Assembly (NCBI GenBank): GCA_900469345.1
Contig: UBWZ01000020.1
Coordinates: 1 to 48,671, forward strand
Length of the DNA stretch: 48,671 nucleotides
Source: Hyphomicrobiales bacterium
GTDB taxonomy: Bacteria > Pseudomonadota > Alphaproteobacteria > Rhizobiales > Rhizobiaceae
Reading direction: 5' to 3'
The translations under genes were made by a program, and so were the position numbers. Of the stretch, positions 32,607 to 41,514 are shown in pieces. The notes beneath the pieces were generated by a model, which saw nothing but the letters and a program-made list of their open reading frames with translations, made no database searches and was not told the origin of the DNA. Numbering within the stretch: position 1 is the stretch's first letter; every line of letters starts with the position of its first letter.

Positions 32607-33629
32607 TCACTTGCCTGGCTTGTAGATCTGGTCGAAAATTCCGCCATCGCCAAAGTGTTCCGGCTGTGCCTTCTTCCAACCGCCGAAAATCGGATCGTCG
32701 ATCGTGACCAGCTTGATGGGCGGCAGGGCCTTCAGCAGTTCGGGCTTGACCACCTCCGGCTTCGAGGGACGGTAGAAGTGCTTGGCCGCGATGTTCTGGC
32801 CTTCGTCGGAATAAAGATACTGAAGATAGGCCTCGGCTGTCTTGCGGGTACCCTTGGCGTCGACATTGGCATCGACGACGGCGACCGGCGGCTCGGCGAG
32901 GATGGAGATCGGCGGCACGACGATTTCGAAAGCGTCCTTGCCGAATTCCTCGCCGGCGAGATAGGCCTCGTTTTCCCAGGCGAGCAGCACGTCGCCGATC
33001 TGGCGCTGGGCGAAGGTGACGGTTGCGCCGCGGGCACCACTGTCGAGTACGGGCGCGCGCTTGTAGAGATCGGCGATGTACGCCTTGATCTTGTCCTGGT
33101 CGCCCTTGAACTCTTCATTGGCCCAGGCCCAGGCGGCCAGATAGTTCCAGCGGGCGCCGCCCGAGGTCTTCGGGTTCGGGGTGACGATCTGCACATCGCC
33201 CTTTACCAGGTCGCCCCAGTTGTGGATGCCCTTCGGGTTGCCCTTGCGCACCAGGAAGACGATCGTGGACGTATAGGGCGAGGAATGGTTCGGCAGGCGG
33301 TCACGCCAGCCGGCCTTGATCTTGCCGGACTTCTCGATGGCGTTGATGTCGCTTTCCAGCGCCAGCGTCACCACGTCGGCTTCCAGCCCGTCGATGACGG
33401 AGCGAGCCTGCGCACCGGAGCCGCCATGCGACTGGCGCACGCTGACGGCGTCCCCGCCCTGCGCCTTCCAGTATTTGGCAAAGGCGGCGTTGTAATCCTT
33501 ATAGAGCTCGCGGGTGGGATCATAGGACACGTTGAGGAGCTGCGTATCGGCAAAAGCCGGCGCGATTGCTCCCGCCGTCACCGCTACCGTGAGCGCCGCC
33601 GTGGCCAATGCCCGTAAAAATTTGTGCAT
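32607..33629 (-). CDS. cysP: Sulfate-binding periplasmic protein
   Basis: A 340-residue binding protein with a Sec signal peptide (about 1-27, cleavage after APAFA). Family motifs: LLNVSYDPTRELYKDYNAAF, SHGGSGAQARSVIDGLEADVVTLAL, DLVKGDVQIVTPNPKTSGGARWNYLAAWAWA and the C-terminal FTIDD-like LVTIDDPIFGGWKKAQPEHFGDGGIFDQIY. It binds sulfate or thiosulfate outside the inner membrane; Sbp and CysP cannot be told apart by eye. The ribosome-binding site AGGAGGG is 6 bases before the ATG. It is the first gene of the transport operon. Confidence 0.93.
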   Translation of the reverse strand: MHKFLRALATAALTVAVTAGAIAPAFADTQLLNVSYDPTRELYKDYNAAFAKYWKAQGGDAVSVRQSHGGSGAQARSVIDGLEADVVTLALESDINAIEKSGKIKAGWRDRLPNHSSPYTSTIVFLVRKGNPKGIHNWGDLVKGDVQIVTPNPKTSGGARWNYLAAWAWANEEFKGDQDKIKAYIADLYKRAPVLDSGARGATVTFAQRQIGDVLLAWENEAYLAGEEFGKDAFEIVVPPISILAEPPVAVVDANVDAKGTRKTAEAYLQYLYSDEGQNIAAKHFYRPSKPEVVKPELLKALPPIKLVTIDDPIFGGWKKAQPEHFGDGGIFDQIYKPGK

Positions 33630-33942
33630 GATGTTCCCTCCTGAAGTGCAAGCGAAACTCTATCGGGTCGGTCGTCTTAGTCAATCGATGGCAAAACGAA
33701 GGCAAAACTGTTTCCCTCCGCGTTGATAACCGGCAAATAACGCATCATGCCTCGCCTATCGGCGGAACAGCGGCGTTGCAGACCGGCTGTTCGGCAAAAC
33801 GTCAATCCCTCGCGGAAAGGCCGCCAACGCCTCCAGGCGAGCCTCGGTCCGGCTCAGAACGCCCTCCCTCGCACTTGGTGGTGTCGCAAAGCAACCCTAT
33901 CTTGTCGGCTTCGACACAGGTCACCATTGCAGGGAGGCAATC
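33630..33942. other. Intergenic region between cysP and the methyltransferase gene
   Basis: Besides the predicted cysP promoter and the GGAGG ribosome-binding site of the methyltransferase (33931-33937), no gene or stable hairpin is seen. Apparent open frames here have no start or fold. Confidence 0.45.
33657..33684 (-). promoter_or_regulatory. Predicted promoter of the sulfate-transport operon
   Basis: TTGACT (33684-33679), a 16-base spacer and TAGAGT (33662-33657) on the minus strand, about 30 bases before the cysP ATG. The -35 is a good match; the -10 is imperfect. A sulfur-responsive site could lie in the 313-bp space around it but none is recognised. Confidence 0.35.
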
Positions 33943-34593
33943 TTGGCGACACCGAAGAGCAGCACCGAACACCAGAGCCGGGTCTATCGTCACTGGGCGC
34001 CGATCTACGATCACGTCTATCGCAGCCTGCTGCGCGATGGGCACAGGACGACGGCGGAACTGGCGGCAGCGGCCGGACCGGACATTCTTGAGGTCGGCGT
34101 CGGCACCGGGCTGGTGCTGCCCCACTATCCCCCGCATTGCCGGGTGACGGGCATCGACCTTTCCGAACACATGATCGCCAAGGCACGGGAAAAAGTCGAT
34201 CGCCAGACGTTTACGCATGTGAAGGCGTTGCGAGTGATGAACGCCCAGCATCTCGATTTTGCCGATCGCAGTTTCGACGCCGTGTGCCTGCCTTTCGTGG
34301 TGACGCTGATCCCGGAGCCGGAAAAGGCGCTGGACGAATGCGCGCGGGTGCTGAAGCCGGGCGGCGAGATCATCATCGCCAGCAAACTCGGCGACGGTCG
34401 CGGCATCCAGGGCCGTATCGAGGAGGCGGTGGCGCCGCTCGTCCACAAGGTGGGCTGGAGCTCTGCGTTCCGGATCTCGCGGATCGCCGACTGGGCGAAA
34501 TCGCGCGGCGACCTGGATGTACTGGAGGTCCGCCCGGTTTTTCCGAACGGCTTCTTCAAGGTGATGCGGTTGAGGCTGAGGGCGAGCAGCTAA
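33943..34593 (+). CDS. Class I SAM-dependent methyltransferase, PmtA-like
   Basis: A 216-residue Rossmann-fold methyltransferase. YRHWAPIYDHVYRSLLRDGHRTT at the N-terminus, SAM motif I ILEVGVGTGLVLPHYP (about 49-64), VTGIDLSEHMIAKA (motif II) and LDECARVLKPGGEIIIASK (motif IV) are clear. The WAPIYDxVY start and the VGVGTGLxLPxYP form resemble Rhodobacter-type phosphatidylethanolamine N-methyltransferases, which make phosphatidylcholine. That activity is plausible but not proven by sequence. The start codon is TTG at 33943, supported by AGGGAGG five bases upstream. It stands alone between the two cys operons. Confidence 0.8.
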   Translation: MATPKSSTEHQSRVYRHWAPIYDHVYRSLLRDGHRTTAELAAAAGPDILEVGVGTGLVLPHYPPHCRVTGIDLSEHMIAKAREKVDRQTFTHVKALRVMNAQHLDFADRSFDAVCLPFVVTLIPEPEKALDECARVLKPGGEIIIASKLGDGRGIQGRIEEAVAPLVHKVGWSSAFRISRIADWAKSRGDLDVLEVRPVFPNGFFKVMRLRLRASS

Positions 34594-34805
34594 TCGACCC
34601 GCCGGGCAAGCCCTGCGGCGCTCCGGCTTTTGCGGGCTGGGGACATCGCCGGCGAACGCGCGATCGAGCCGGAAATCATGCCATGTCTCCCGGTCGCGGA
34701 GCAGGAGCGCGAAACCTCGAGGCGAGGAAAGTTCGGATATCCTGGAACTGACGAGAGCGGCACGGCTGAAGCACCGCTGAGGGTCGATGATCTGTTCAGG
34801 TGCCC

Positions 34806-35261
34806 TCAGGCGGTCAGAAGTTCGCGAACCGGGGCTTCGGTGTCTCCCGCCCCCTCCACCGCATCGGCGATGGTGGTGTTGAAGAGGACGTTACGGGTGG
34901 CATCCGCAACCCGCGCGAAAACATGGCGGATCTCGCAAAGGTGCTCGCCGTCGCAATCGTCGCATTTGCGGTAGGCCGTCTGCGACAGGCAGGGCAAGGG
35001 CGCGATGGGTCCATCGACCAGTCGCAGCACCTCGCCAAAGGTGATCGCATCGGCCGGCTTCAGCAGCAGATATCCACCCTGCTTGCCACGGCGGGACACG
35101 ACGATGCCCGAGCGCTTCAGGTCAAGCAGGATCTGCTCGAGGAATTTCTTCGGAATGCTCTGCTGGAGTGCAATCTCGGAAATCAGCATCGGCTCGTCGG
35201 GGTCCGCCTGCGCAAGGGCGGCGAGCGCCCTCAGCGCGTATTTCGCTTTTTGGGATATCAT
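34806..35261 (-). CDS. Rrf2-family transcriptional regulator with a four-cysteine segment
   Basis: A 151-residue winged-helix regulator: MISQKAKYALRALAALA at the start (family hallmark), DNA-recognition helix IPKKFLEQILLDLKRSGIVVSRRGKQGGY at about 37-64, and a C-terminal dimerisation helix. Cys91, Cys100, Cys103 and Cys109 lie where IscR/NsrR/RirA members hold Fe-S ligands (three Cys), so it may carry an iron-sulfur cluster or sense thiols. It is divergent from cysH and 361 bp upstream of it, so it is the likely regulator of cysHDN and perhaps cysPTWA. The start at 35261 is fixed by the family N-terminus; an upstream extension is unsupported. Confidence 0.88.
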   Translation of the reverse strand: MISQKAKYALRALAALAQADPDEPMLISEIALQQSIPKKFLEQILLDLKRSGIVVSRRGKQGGYLLLKPADAITFGEVLRLVDGPIAPLPCLSQTAYRKCDDCDGEHLCEIRHVFARVADATRNVLFNTTIADAVEGAGDTEAPVRELLTA

Positions 35262-35622
35262 AACTCGACCATTGGCAATAGCGCCGTCGCGAAGCTCATA
35301 CCGCTCCCGCAACGTCGCTCACTCGGCTTCTAACAGGGCATCCACGGGTGCGCCGAAAGGCGCTCCAAGGGTGCGTGACGGCAGGGGCTTGCAGCCCTTC
35401 GACGCCATGACTTCGTGTTAGCCGAAAATGACCAAAAAGACAAACCAATGCGCCGGTTTACCGGGCAAAAACGCTCACATTTGGTTAAGGCGGCGGGTTT
35501 TCTGTGTGCGGCGCCGTTTCGAGAGATATTTGCTCTCTATCCGGCCGTCAGCAAACGGCTTTTCCTGTTCTCGAAGCCCACAAAATGGGATGTTGCAGCC
35601 ATCGCTCACGGAACAGAGACCC
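35262..35622. other. Intergenic control region between Rrf2 regulator and cysH
   Basis: A 361-bp space holding both divergent promoters. An in-frame extension of cysH reaches 35428 but is Arg/Cys-rich and unlike CysH, so it is treated as non-coding. A weak hairpin GCCGT/ACGGC (35544-35559) followed by TTTT is 60 bases before cysH and might be an attenuator. No riboswitch pattern is recognised. Confidence 0.45.
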
Positions 35623-36441
35623 ATGACACTGCAGACGCCCGTCAGCACCGGGCTCCAGCAACACGCCGAAGCGCTGGACGCTCAACTCGCACAGCTCGAT
35701 CTTGCCGGACGCCTGGCGCTCGCCGCAAGGCTCGGCCGCGCTGTGTTTACGACCAGCCTCGGGATCGAGGACCAGGTGATCACCGCCGCGATCGGAACGC
35801 ATCGCCTGCCCATCGCCGTATCGACGCTTGAAACCGGCCGGCTCTTCCAGGAGACGCTTGATCTCATCGGCGAGACCGAAGACCGCTACGACATCACCAT
35901 CGATCGCTTTCACCCGGAGCCGGACGACGTTGACGCTTTCGTTGCAACCTACGGGCTGAACGGTTTCTACGACAGCGTCGAGGCGCGCCATGCCTGCTGC
36001 AATGTGCGCAAGCTGAAGCCACTCGCCCGGGCGCTTGCCGGGGCCGAGATCTGGATCACCGGCCTTCGCCGCGGCCAGTCGGGCAACCGCGCCACCACGC
36101 CGTTTGCCGAATACGACGCCGAGCGCAAGCTGCTCAAGGTCAACCCGCTCGCCGACTGGGACATCGATACGATCCGCGCCCATGTGGCGGCGGACAGCAT
36201 TCCCGTGAACCCGATGCATGCGCGCGGCTATCCGTCGATCGGCTGCGAACCCTGCACCCGTGCCATTAAGCCCGGCGAGCCCGAACGGGCCGGCCGATGG
36301 TGGTGGGAAAACGACGAAAAGCGCGAATGCGGCCTGCATGTTTCGGAGACCGCATCCGAAAGCGCTGCTCCTGCCCCCGAGCCCTCGGCCCACGCCGTGG
36401 CTTCGGAAGCCATCCTCCAGGCGAGCGCTATCGGCGGCTGA
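35623..36441 (+). CDS. cysH: Adenylylsulfate (APS) reductase
   Basis: A 272-residue assimilatory reductase converting activated sulfate to sulfite with thioredoxin electrons. The iron-sulfur ligands of APS-type enzymes are present: Cys125-Cys126 (HACCNVRK) and Cys208/Cys211 (GCEPC). The catalytic Cys236 is in ECGLH. PAPS-type enzymes lack the four cluster cysteines, so this one should use APS directly. PGEPERAGRWWWEN is the conserved C-terminal part. The ATG at 35623 gives the family length. The gene leads the operon; cysD begins 57 bp later. Confidence 0.93.
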   Translation: MTLQTPVSTGLQQHAEALDAQLAQLDLAGRLALAARLGRAVFTTSLGIEDQVITAAIGTHRLPIAVSTLETGRLFQETLDLIGETEDRYDITIDRFHPEPDDVDAFVATYGLNGFYDSVEARHACCNVRKLKPLARALAGAEIWITGLRRGQSGNRATTPFAEYDAERKLLKVNPLADWDIDTIRAHVAADSIPVNPMHARGYPSIGCEPCTRAIKPGEPERAGRWWWENDEKRECGLHVSETASESAAPAPEPSAHAVASEAILQASAIGG

Positions 36442-36498
36442 GGCCGCCGGGTTCGCCCAACTCATGTGTTTGTGACGCCAGACGTACCGGAGACCGCA

Positions 36499-37452
36499 AT
36501 GCCCCTGTCTGCCCAGGAAACGGAAATCAAAAATCCGCCCGTTTCCCGCCCGCCGCTCGACCCCCATCTCAAGGCCCTTGAAAACGAAGCCATCCACATC
36601 TTCCGCGAAGTGGCCGCCGAGTTCGAAAAACCGGTGATGCTCTATTCGATCGGCAAGGATTCCTCCGTGCTGCTGCATCTGGCGCGCAAGGCGTTTTTCC
36701 CGGGCCGCGTGCCCTTCCCGCTGCTGCATGTCGATACGACCTGGAAATTCCAGGAGATGATCGCCTTCCGCGACGAGATTGCGGAAAAATACGACCTGGA
36801 TCTGGTGGTCCACACCAATGCGCGCGGCAAGGCAGAAAACATCACGCCGTTTACGCACGGATCGTCGTTCTACACGGACGTGATGAAGACCGAGGCATTG
36901 CGCCAGGCACTCGATGCGGGCGGCTACGATGCGGCTTTCGGCGGTGCGCGCCGCGACGAGGAGGCCTCGCGCGCCAAGGAGCGCATCTATTCGTTCCGCA
37001 CGCCCGACCACAAATGGGATCCGCGCAACCAGCGGCCGGAATTGTGGAACATCTACAACGGCATGATCCGCCAGGGCGAGAGCGTGCGCGCCTTTCCGCT
37101 GTCCAACTGGACCGAGGTCGATATCTGGCGCTACATCCAGGCGGAGGACATTCCGCTGGTGCCGCTCTACTACGCGGCCGAACGCCCCTATGTCGAACGG
37201 GACGGAATGATGATCCTTGCCGAGGATCCGCGGCTCGAGCTGAAGCCGGGCGAAGAGGTCCGCCACGGGATGATCCGCTTCCGCACGCTCGGCTGCTTCC
37301 CGCTGACGGGCGCCATCCGCTCCTCGGCGACGACGCTCGAAGAGGTGATCGCCGAACTGGAGATCGCAACGGTCTCGGAGCGGCAGGGCCGCGCCATCGA
37401 CCGCGACCAGTCCGGCTCGATGGAAAAGAAGAAGCGCGAGGGATATTTCTGA
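36499..37452 (+). CDS. cysD: Sulfate adenylyltransferase, small subunit
   Basis: A 317-residue N-type ATP pyrophosphatase-fold protein. The PP-loop YSIGKDSSVLLHLARKAF is at about 54-71, GGARRDEEASRAKERI is in the middle, and the C-terminal TVSERQGRAIDRDQSGSMEKKKREGYF is typical of CysD. With CysN it makes APS from ATP and sulfate. The ATG at 36499 follows GGAG by 7 bases, and the N-terminal extension upstream is excluded. It ends one base before the cysN ATG. Confidence 0.95.
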   Translation: MPLSAQETEIKNPPVSRPPLDPHLKALENEAIHIFREVAAEFEKPVMLYSIGKDSSVLLHLARKAFFPGRVPFPLLHVDTTWKFQEMIAFRDEIAEKYDLDLVVHTNARGKAENITPFTHGSSFYTDVMKTEALRQALDAGGYDAAFGGARRDEEASRAKERIYSFRTPDHKWDPRNQRPELWNIYNGMIRQGESVRAFPLSNWTEVDIWRYIQAEDIPLVPLYYAAERPYVERDGMMILAEDPRLELKPGEEVRHGMIRFRTLGCFPLTGAIRSSATTLEEVIAELEIATVSERQGRAIDRDQSGSMEKKKREGYF

Positions 37453-37453
37453 G

Positions 37454-38968
37454 ATGACGGCTTCCGCAAGCACGGGCGCCGCCTCAACCGGCGCCACCAT
37501 CCTTCCCTTCGCCGAACCTGCCGCCAAGGCCGGCGCGCGCGACATGCGGCCCCTGCGGCTGATCACCTGCGGCTCGGTCGACGACGGCAAGTCGACGCTG
37601 ATCGGCCGCCTGCTGTGGGATACCAAGGCGGTCAAGGAAGACCAGGCGACAACCCTTGCCCGCGATTCCGGCAGCCAGAACGATCTCGGCCTCCCCGACT
37701 TCGCCCTGCTGCTCGACGGACTGCAGGCGGAACGCGAGCAGGGCATCACGATCGATGTGGCCTATCGCTATTTCGCCACCGAGCGACGCTCCTTCATCGT
37801 CGCCGATACGCCCGGCCACGAGCAGTATACCCGCAACATGGCGACCGGCGCCTCGACCGCCGATCTTGCCGTGCTGCTTGCCGATGCGCGCGCAGGCCTT
37901 CTCGAGCAGACCCGCCGGCACGCCACCATCGCCGCGCTGATGGGCATCAAGCAGTTCGTGCTGGCGGTCAACAAGATCGACCTCGTCGACTACGACGAGG
38001 CGATCTTCGACCAGATCTCGCAGGATTTCCGGCAGTTCGCGCAATCGCTCGGGATCCGCCAGATCACCGCCATCCCGATGTCGGCGCTGAAGGGCGAGAA
38101 CGTCGTCTATGCCGCTGGCGATGCTTCGATGCCCTGGTATGACGGTCCGACGCTGGTCGAGGCGCTGGAGCTCGCGACAGTCCGTTCGGCCCAGGCCGGC
38201 GGCTTCCGGCTGCCCGTGCAGCGCGTGTCGCGACCAGGCGAAAGCTTCCGCGGCTACCAGGGCACGGTGTCCGGCGGCGCCATCAAGCCGGGCGATTCGG
38301 TTGCCATCCTGCCCTCCGGCACGGTCGCCAACGTCAAGCAGATCGTCACCTTCGACCTGGTGCGCAACGCGGCGGTGGCCGGCGATGCCGTGACCCTCGT
38401 GCTCGACCGGCAGGTCGACGTGTCGCGCGGCGACATGATCGTCTCGATCGACGCGCAGCCGATGACCGGCCATCATTTCGACGCGCAGCTCGTGGCGCTG
38501 CAGCCCGGCGGCATCGAACCGGGCAAGCGCTACTGGCTGAAGAGCGGCACCCGCCGCCAGCGCGTTTCGGTGGAGCCGTTGTCGCAGCTGGAGCTTGCGA
38601 CCGGGAACTGGCTGCCTCACGCAACCGCGCTCGGCATGAACGCGATCGGCAAGGTGCGGCTGTCCTTCGATGAGCAGGCGATCTTCGATACCTACGAGCA
38701 GAACCGGGCCACCGGCGCCTTCATCCTGATCGACCCGGATACGCTCAACACGGTCGCGGGAGGCATGATCACGGCGCAGCGCACGGATCTCGGCGGAATC
38801 CAGATCCAGCGCGAGGGCGAACGCATCATCCTGTCGCTGCCAGCCGATCTCGCCGAGCAGCTGATGGCGACGGATATATTCCTCAAGCGCCGCGACGAAA
38901 CGTCGATCCGCCGCATGACCGCCTCGCAGGCCTCCGAGTTCTTTTCCGACGCGGCAAGCGACATCTGA
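37454..38968 (+). CDS. cysN: Sulfate adenylyltransferase, GTPase subunit
   Basis: A 504-residue GTPase with G1 GSVDDGKST (about 37-45), the DTPGHEQYTRNMATGAS motif and NKID. The EF-Tu-like beta-barrel domains follow. It uses GTP to drive APS formation with CysD. It ends after the barrel domains, without the C-terminal APS kinase found in NodQ-type fusions. This agrees with APS being the CysH substrate. The gene starts one base after cysD and ends 27 bases before a strong terminator. Confidence 0.95.
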   Translation: MTASASTGAASTGATILPFAEPAAKAGARDMRPLRLITCGSVDDGKSTLIGRLLWDTKAVKEDQATTLARDSGSQNDLGLPDFALLLDGLQAEREQGITIDVAYRYFATERRSFIVADTPGHEQYTRNMATGASTADLAVLLADARAGLLEQTRRHATIAALMGIKQFVLAVNKIDLVDYDEAIFDQISQDFRQFAQSLGIRQITAIPMSALKGENVVYAAGDASMPWYDGPTLVEALELATVRSAQAGGFRLPVQRVSRPGESFRGYQGTVSGGAIKPGDSVAILPSGTVANVKQIVTFDLVRNAAVAGDAVTLVLDRQVDVSRGDMIVSIDAQPMTGHHFDAQLVALQPGGIEPGKRYWLKSGTRRQRVSVEPLSQLELATGNWLPHATALGMNAIGKVRLSFDEQAIFDTYEQNRATGAFILIDPDTLNTVAGGMITAQRTDLGGIQIQREGERIILSLPADLAEQLMATDIFLKRRDETSIRRMTASQASEFFSDAASDI

Positions 38969-38994
38969 CCGAAAACGGCATCAAACGAGACGAG

Positions 38995-39021
38995 AAAGGG
39001 GGCCGCAGCCCCCTTTTTTTT
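38995..39021 (+). terminator. Rho-independent terminator of the cysHDN operon
   Basis: AAGGGGGC / GCCCCCTT stem, CGCA loop, followed by eight T. It lies between the cysN stop and the convergent symporter gene, and the A-run also allows function on the minus strand. Confidence 0.88.
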
Positions 39022-39026
39022 GTGCG

Positions 39027-39983
39027 TCAGATGGTTTCGGTTCTGACCGGTTCCCTGCCGTCCGTGCGGCCCGAAAAATAGTTTGCCAGAAGCGCGCCCG
39101 AGATATTGTGCCAGACGCTGAAGATGGCGCTCGGCACGGCGGCGATCGGCGAGAAGTAGGCGGTCGCGAGCGCCGCACCGAGGCCGGAATTCTGCATGCC
39201 GACCTCGATGGCCAGCGCCTTGCGCTTGTAGAGATCCAGCCCGAGCGCCTTGGCGGCAAAGAAGCCGAGCAGATAGCCGAGGCCGTTGTGCAGCACGACC
39301 ACGGCAAAGATCAGCAGGCCCGACTGGGCGATGGCCGCCTTGGAGGCGCCGACCACGGCGGCGACGATCAGCACGATGCCGACGACGCTGACCAGCGGCA
39401 GGACCGGAATGGTCCGGCGGACAAGCCCCGGCAGCAGCTTCTGGGCGATAAAGCCGAGGGCCAGTGGAAGGATGATCACCTGCAGGATCGACAGGAACAT
39501 CGCCCAGGCATTGACCGGCAGGTACTGGCTGGCAAACATCCAGACGAGAAACGGCGTGACGATCGGCGCCGCAAGCGTGGTGACCGAGGTGCAGGCGACC
39601 GAAAGAGCGACGTCGCCGCGGGCGAGATAGGTCATCACGTTGCTCGACGTGCCGCCTGGGCAGCAGCCGACCAGGATGACGCCGGCGGCGACTTCCGGCG
39701 GCATGGGGATGACCCGCGTCAGGAAGACCGCAAGCAGCGGCATGATCAGGAAATGCGCGACGACGCCGATTGCGACTTCGTGTGGACGCCGGGCCAGCTC
39801 GCGAAAGTCGTCGAGCGAGATGGTCAGGCCCATTCCGAACATGATGATGCCGAGCAGGGTGACGATGTAGGGGGCGATCTGCCGGAACACGTCGGGCAGA
39901 AGAAAGCCGAGGACGGCGAACAGAATGACCCACAGGGCAAATGTCCGGCCGACCATGGCAGAGAACGAAGCAAGCGCTTTCAA
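39027..39983 (-). CDS. BASS-family (bile acid:sodium symporter-like) transporter
   Basis: A 318-residue protein with about ten membrane spans in two repeats: the FGMGLTISLDDF and GCCPGGTSSNVMTYLARGDVALSVACTSVTTLAAP stretches are the sodium-site signatures of the BASS family, and MQNSGLGAALATAYFS is the second crossover region. Substrates in the family range from bile acids to pantothenate and keto acids; none can be assigned here. The TTG at 39983 is chosen because GGAGG lies five bases before it; an ATG at residue 10 is the alternative. The LacI-family gene precedes it on the same strand by 115 bp. Confidence 0.88.
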   Translation of the reverse strand: MKALASFSAMVGRTFALWVILFAVLGFLLPDVFRQIAPYIVTLLGIIMFGMGLTISLDDFRELARRPHEVAIGVVAHFLIMPLLAVFLTRVIPMPPEVAAGVILVGCCPGGTSSNVMTYLARGDVALSVACTSVTTLAAPIVTPFLVWMFASQYLPVNAWAMFLSILQVIILPLALGFIAQKLLPGLVRRTIPVLPLVSVVGIVLIVAAVVGASKAAIAQSGLLIFAVVVLHNGLGYLLGFFAAKALGLDLYKRKALAIEVGMQNSGLGAALATAYFSPIAAVPSAIFSVWHNISGALLANYFSGRTDGREPVRTETI

Positions 39984-40098
39984 GGAAACCTCCGGCGACA
40001 AAGAGGGTGGGCAATACGCCCCCTGTCCCCGCGGTCAAGGTCGGTTGCAGCCGAAAGCGTCGCCGCCACCGCGTTTCGCGCCGGGGCCCGTCGCGCTT

Positions 40099-41136
40099 TT
40101 AGGCCTGCAGGGGCAGCCGCCGCGTCGAACCGCGCTGGATGAGTTCGAATTCCATGCGCTCGACATGGTCGGGACGGCCACCCAAGGCCGCCGCGCGGAT
40201 GACGAGCTCGGCCGCACGATAGCCAAGCTCGAAGCGCGGAACATGGATCGTCGTCAGGCCCGGCTCGCTGCAGGCGGCAAAATCGAGGTCGTTATAGCCG
40301 CAGATGCCGAAATCCTCCGGCACGCGCAGGCCGAGCCGCCGGCATTCGAACAGGACACCGAGAGCCAGATCATCGTTCTCGCAGAACACCGCATCGAGAT
40401 CCGGGACCCGCTTCACCAGGCGGCGCAGCAGCCGGCAGCCCAGCTCGACGCTGGTGACGCTGGCGTCGGTCTCGACCAGCGAAGGGTCGAAGCCGCCAGC
40501 CTCCCTCATCGCGGCGGCATAGCCTTCGTAGCGGCGCTCGGAGCGCAGGTTGCGAGTGCCGGCAATCATTCCGATGCGGCGGTAGCCGCAGGCGAGAAGG
40601 TGGCGTACGGCGGTCGCCGCCGCCTCGCGGTGGCTGATGCCGAGCGACATGCCGACCGGCATGAGCTCGATATCGACGATCTGGACCACTGGACAGGGTG
40701 CCCGGCGCAGCATGTCGGAGACCCGCTGCTCCTGCTGCAGGCCCGCCAGAACGATGCCGGCCGGGCTCTGCGACAGAAAGATCCGCAGCTGGCGCAGCTC
40801 TGCCTCCGAATCATAATTGGAATTGGCATACTGGATGCGCATGTCGGAGGACCGCACGCGTTCCTCGACGCCGGCCATGATACCGATGAAGGCAAGGTTG
40901 GTGAGGGTCGGCGTGAGGACGCCGATGATGCCGCTGTGGCGGCTGGCAAGCGCCCGCGCGGCCAGGTCCGGGACATAGCCCATGTCCTCCACCTGGGCGA
41001 GAATGCGCGCGCGCAGCGTCGACGACACCTTTTCCGGTTCACGCAGCGCCCGCGACACGGTGATCGAGCTTACCCCCAAGGCATTGGCCACATCGAGGAG
41101 TGTCACCCTCTGCATTCCGTCGCGCCGATGCGGCAT
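40099..41136 (-). CDS. LacI-family transcriptional regulator
   Basis: A 345-residue repressor-type protein. The N-terminal helix-turn-helix is VTLLDVANALGVSSITVSRALREPEKVS (about 11-38), followed by the hinge LAARALASRHS and a periplasmic-binding-like ligand domain from GIIGVLTPTLTNLAFIGIMAG to the end. It resembles GntR-type (gluconate) members. The inducer and target are unknown; the downstream BASS gene or a distal regulon is possible. The start at 41136 follows AAGGAG by 9 bases. An unsupported 18-residue extension is dropped. Confidence 0.9.
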   Translation of the reverse strand: MPHRRDGMQRVTLLDVANALGVSSITVSRALREPEKVSSTLRARILAQVEDMGYVPDLAARALASRHSGIIGVLTPTLTNLAFIGIMAGVEERVRSSDMRIQYANSNYDSEAELRQLRIFLSQSPAGIVLAGLQQEQRVSDMLRRAPCPVVQIVDIELMPVGMSLGISHREAAATAVRHLLACGYRRIGMIAGTRNLRSERRYEGYAAAMREAGGFDPSLVETDASVTSVELGCRLLRRLVKRVPDLDAVFCENDDLALGVLFECRRLGLRVPEDFGICGYNDLDFAACSEPGLTTIHVPRFELGYRAAELVIRAAALGGRPDHVERMEFELIQRGSTRRLPLQA

Positions 41137-41513
41137 AGATTTCAACTCCTTGACCCGCCTGCAGTGTAGCGGTCGCGGAGTTCGCGCCAAGCGCGTTCAG
41201 GGCATAATTCTGTGGGTGGAGGAACGCGGAGCGCCGCAACCGGTCACATTTGCGTGCCCCGGGAGAAACCGTCGCAAAAACCGCTGTTTCGAGGCTCTTT
41301 TCGGGTCGGACGAAACCTCAATCGATCTTTTGCCGTATCCCCCTTCAGGCGGGTTATCCCCGCTTGGAAAAGCCGGCTTAATATCAGTGGACGCTAAGAT
41401 ATTGAAAGTGCGGTCAGACGGATTTGCATGACTCACTCAAAGGCCTATATCATGTCCCTCTTAACCTTCCGGCAGACGGCTTATCTGTCGCCGCCCCGGA
41501 CGAAGATTTGCTG
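41137..41513. other. Intergenic region before the degenerate ABC gene, with a possible leader ORF
   Basis: A 377-bp region. A 28-codon frame (41428-41514, starting MTHSKAYIM, ending KIC) stops at TGA whose last base is the A of the ABC start codon (TGATG). This would couple translation. No strong ribosome-binding site precedes it. No good promoter pair is called. Confidence 0.4.
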
Positions 41514-41514
41514 A
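41428..41514 (+). CDS. Possible 28-residue leader peptide coupled to the ABC gene
   Basis: ATG at 41428 and TGA at 41512-41514, with the stop overlapping the ATG at 41514 (TGATG). The peptide is basic and hydrophobic (ends LSPPRTKIC) and unlike any recognised leader. It is supported only by the coupling arrangement. Confidence 0.3.
   Translation: MTHSKAYIMSLLTFRQTAYLSPPRTKIC

Noticed and set aside
35428..35622. N-terminal extension of CysH
   Set aside because: Arg/Cys-rich, unlike any CysH, and the length becomes abnormal.
35548..37749. A 733-codon minus-strand frame across cysH and cysD
   Set aside because: Antisense to cysH/cysD, which carry all catalytic motifs.
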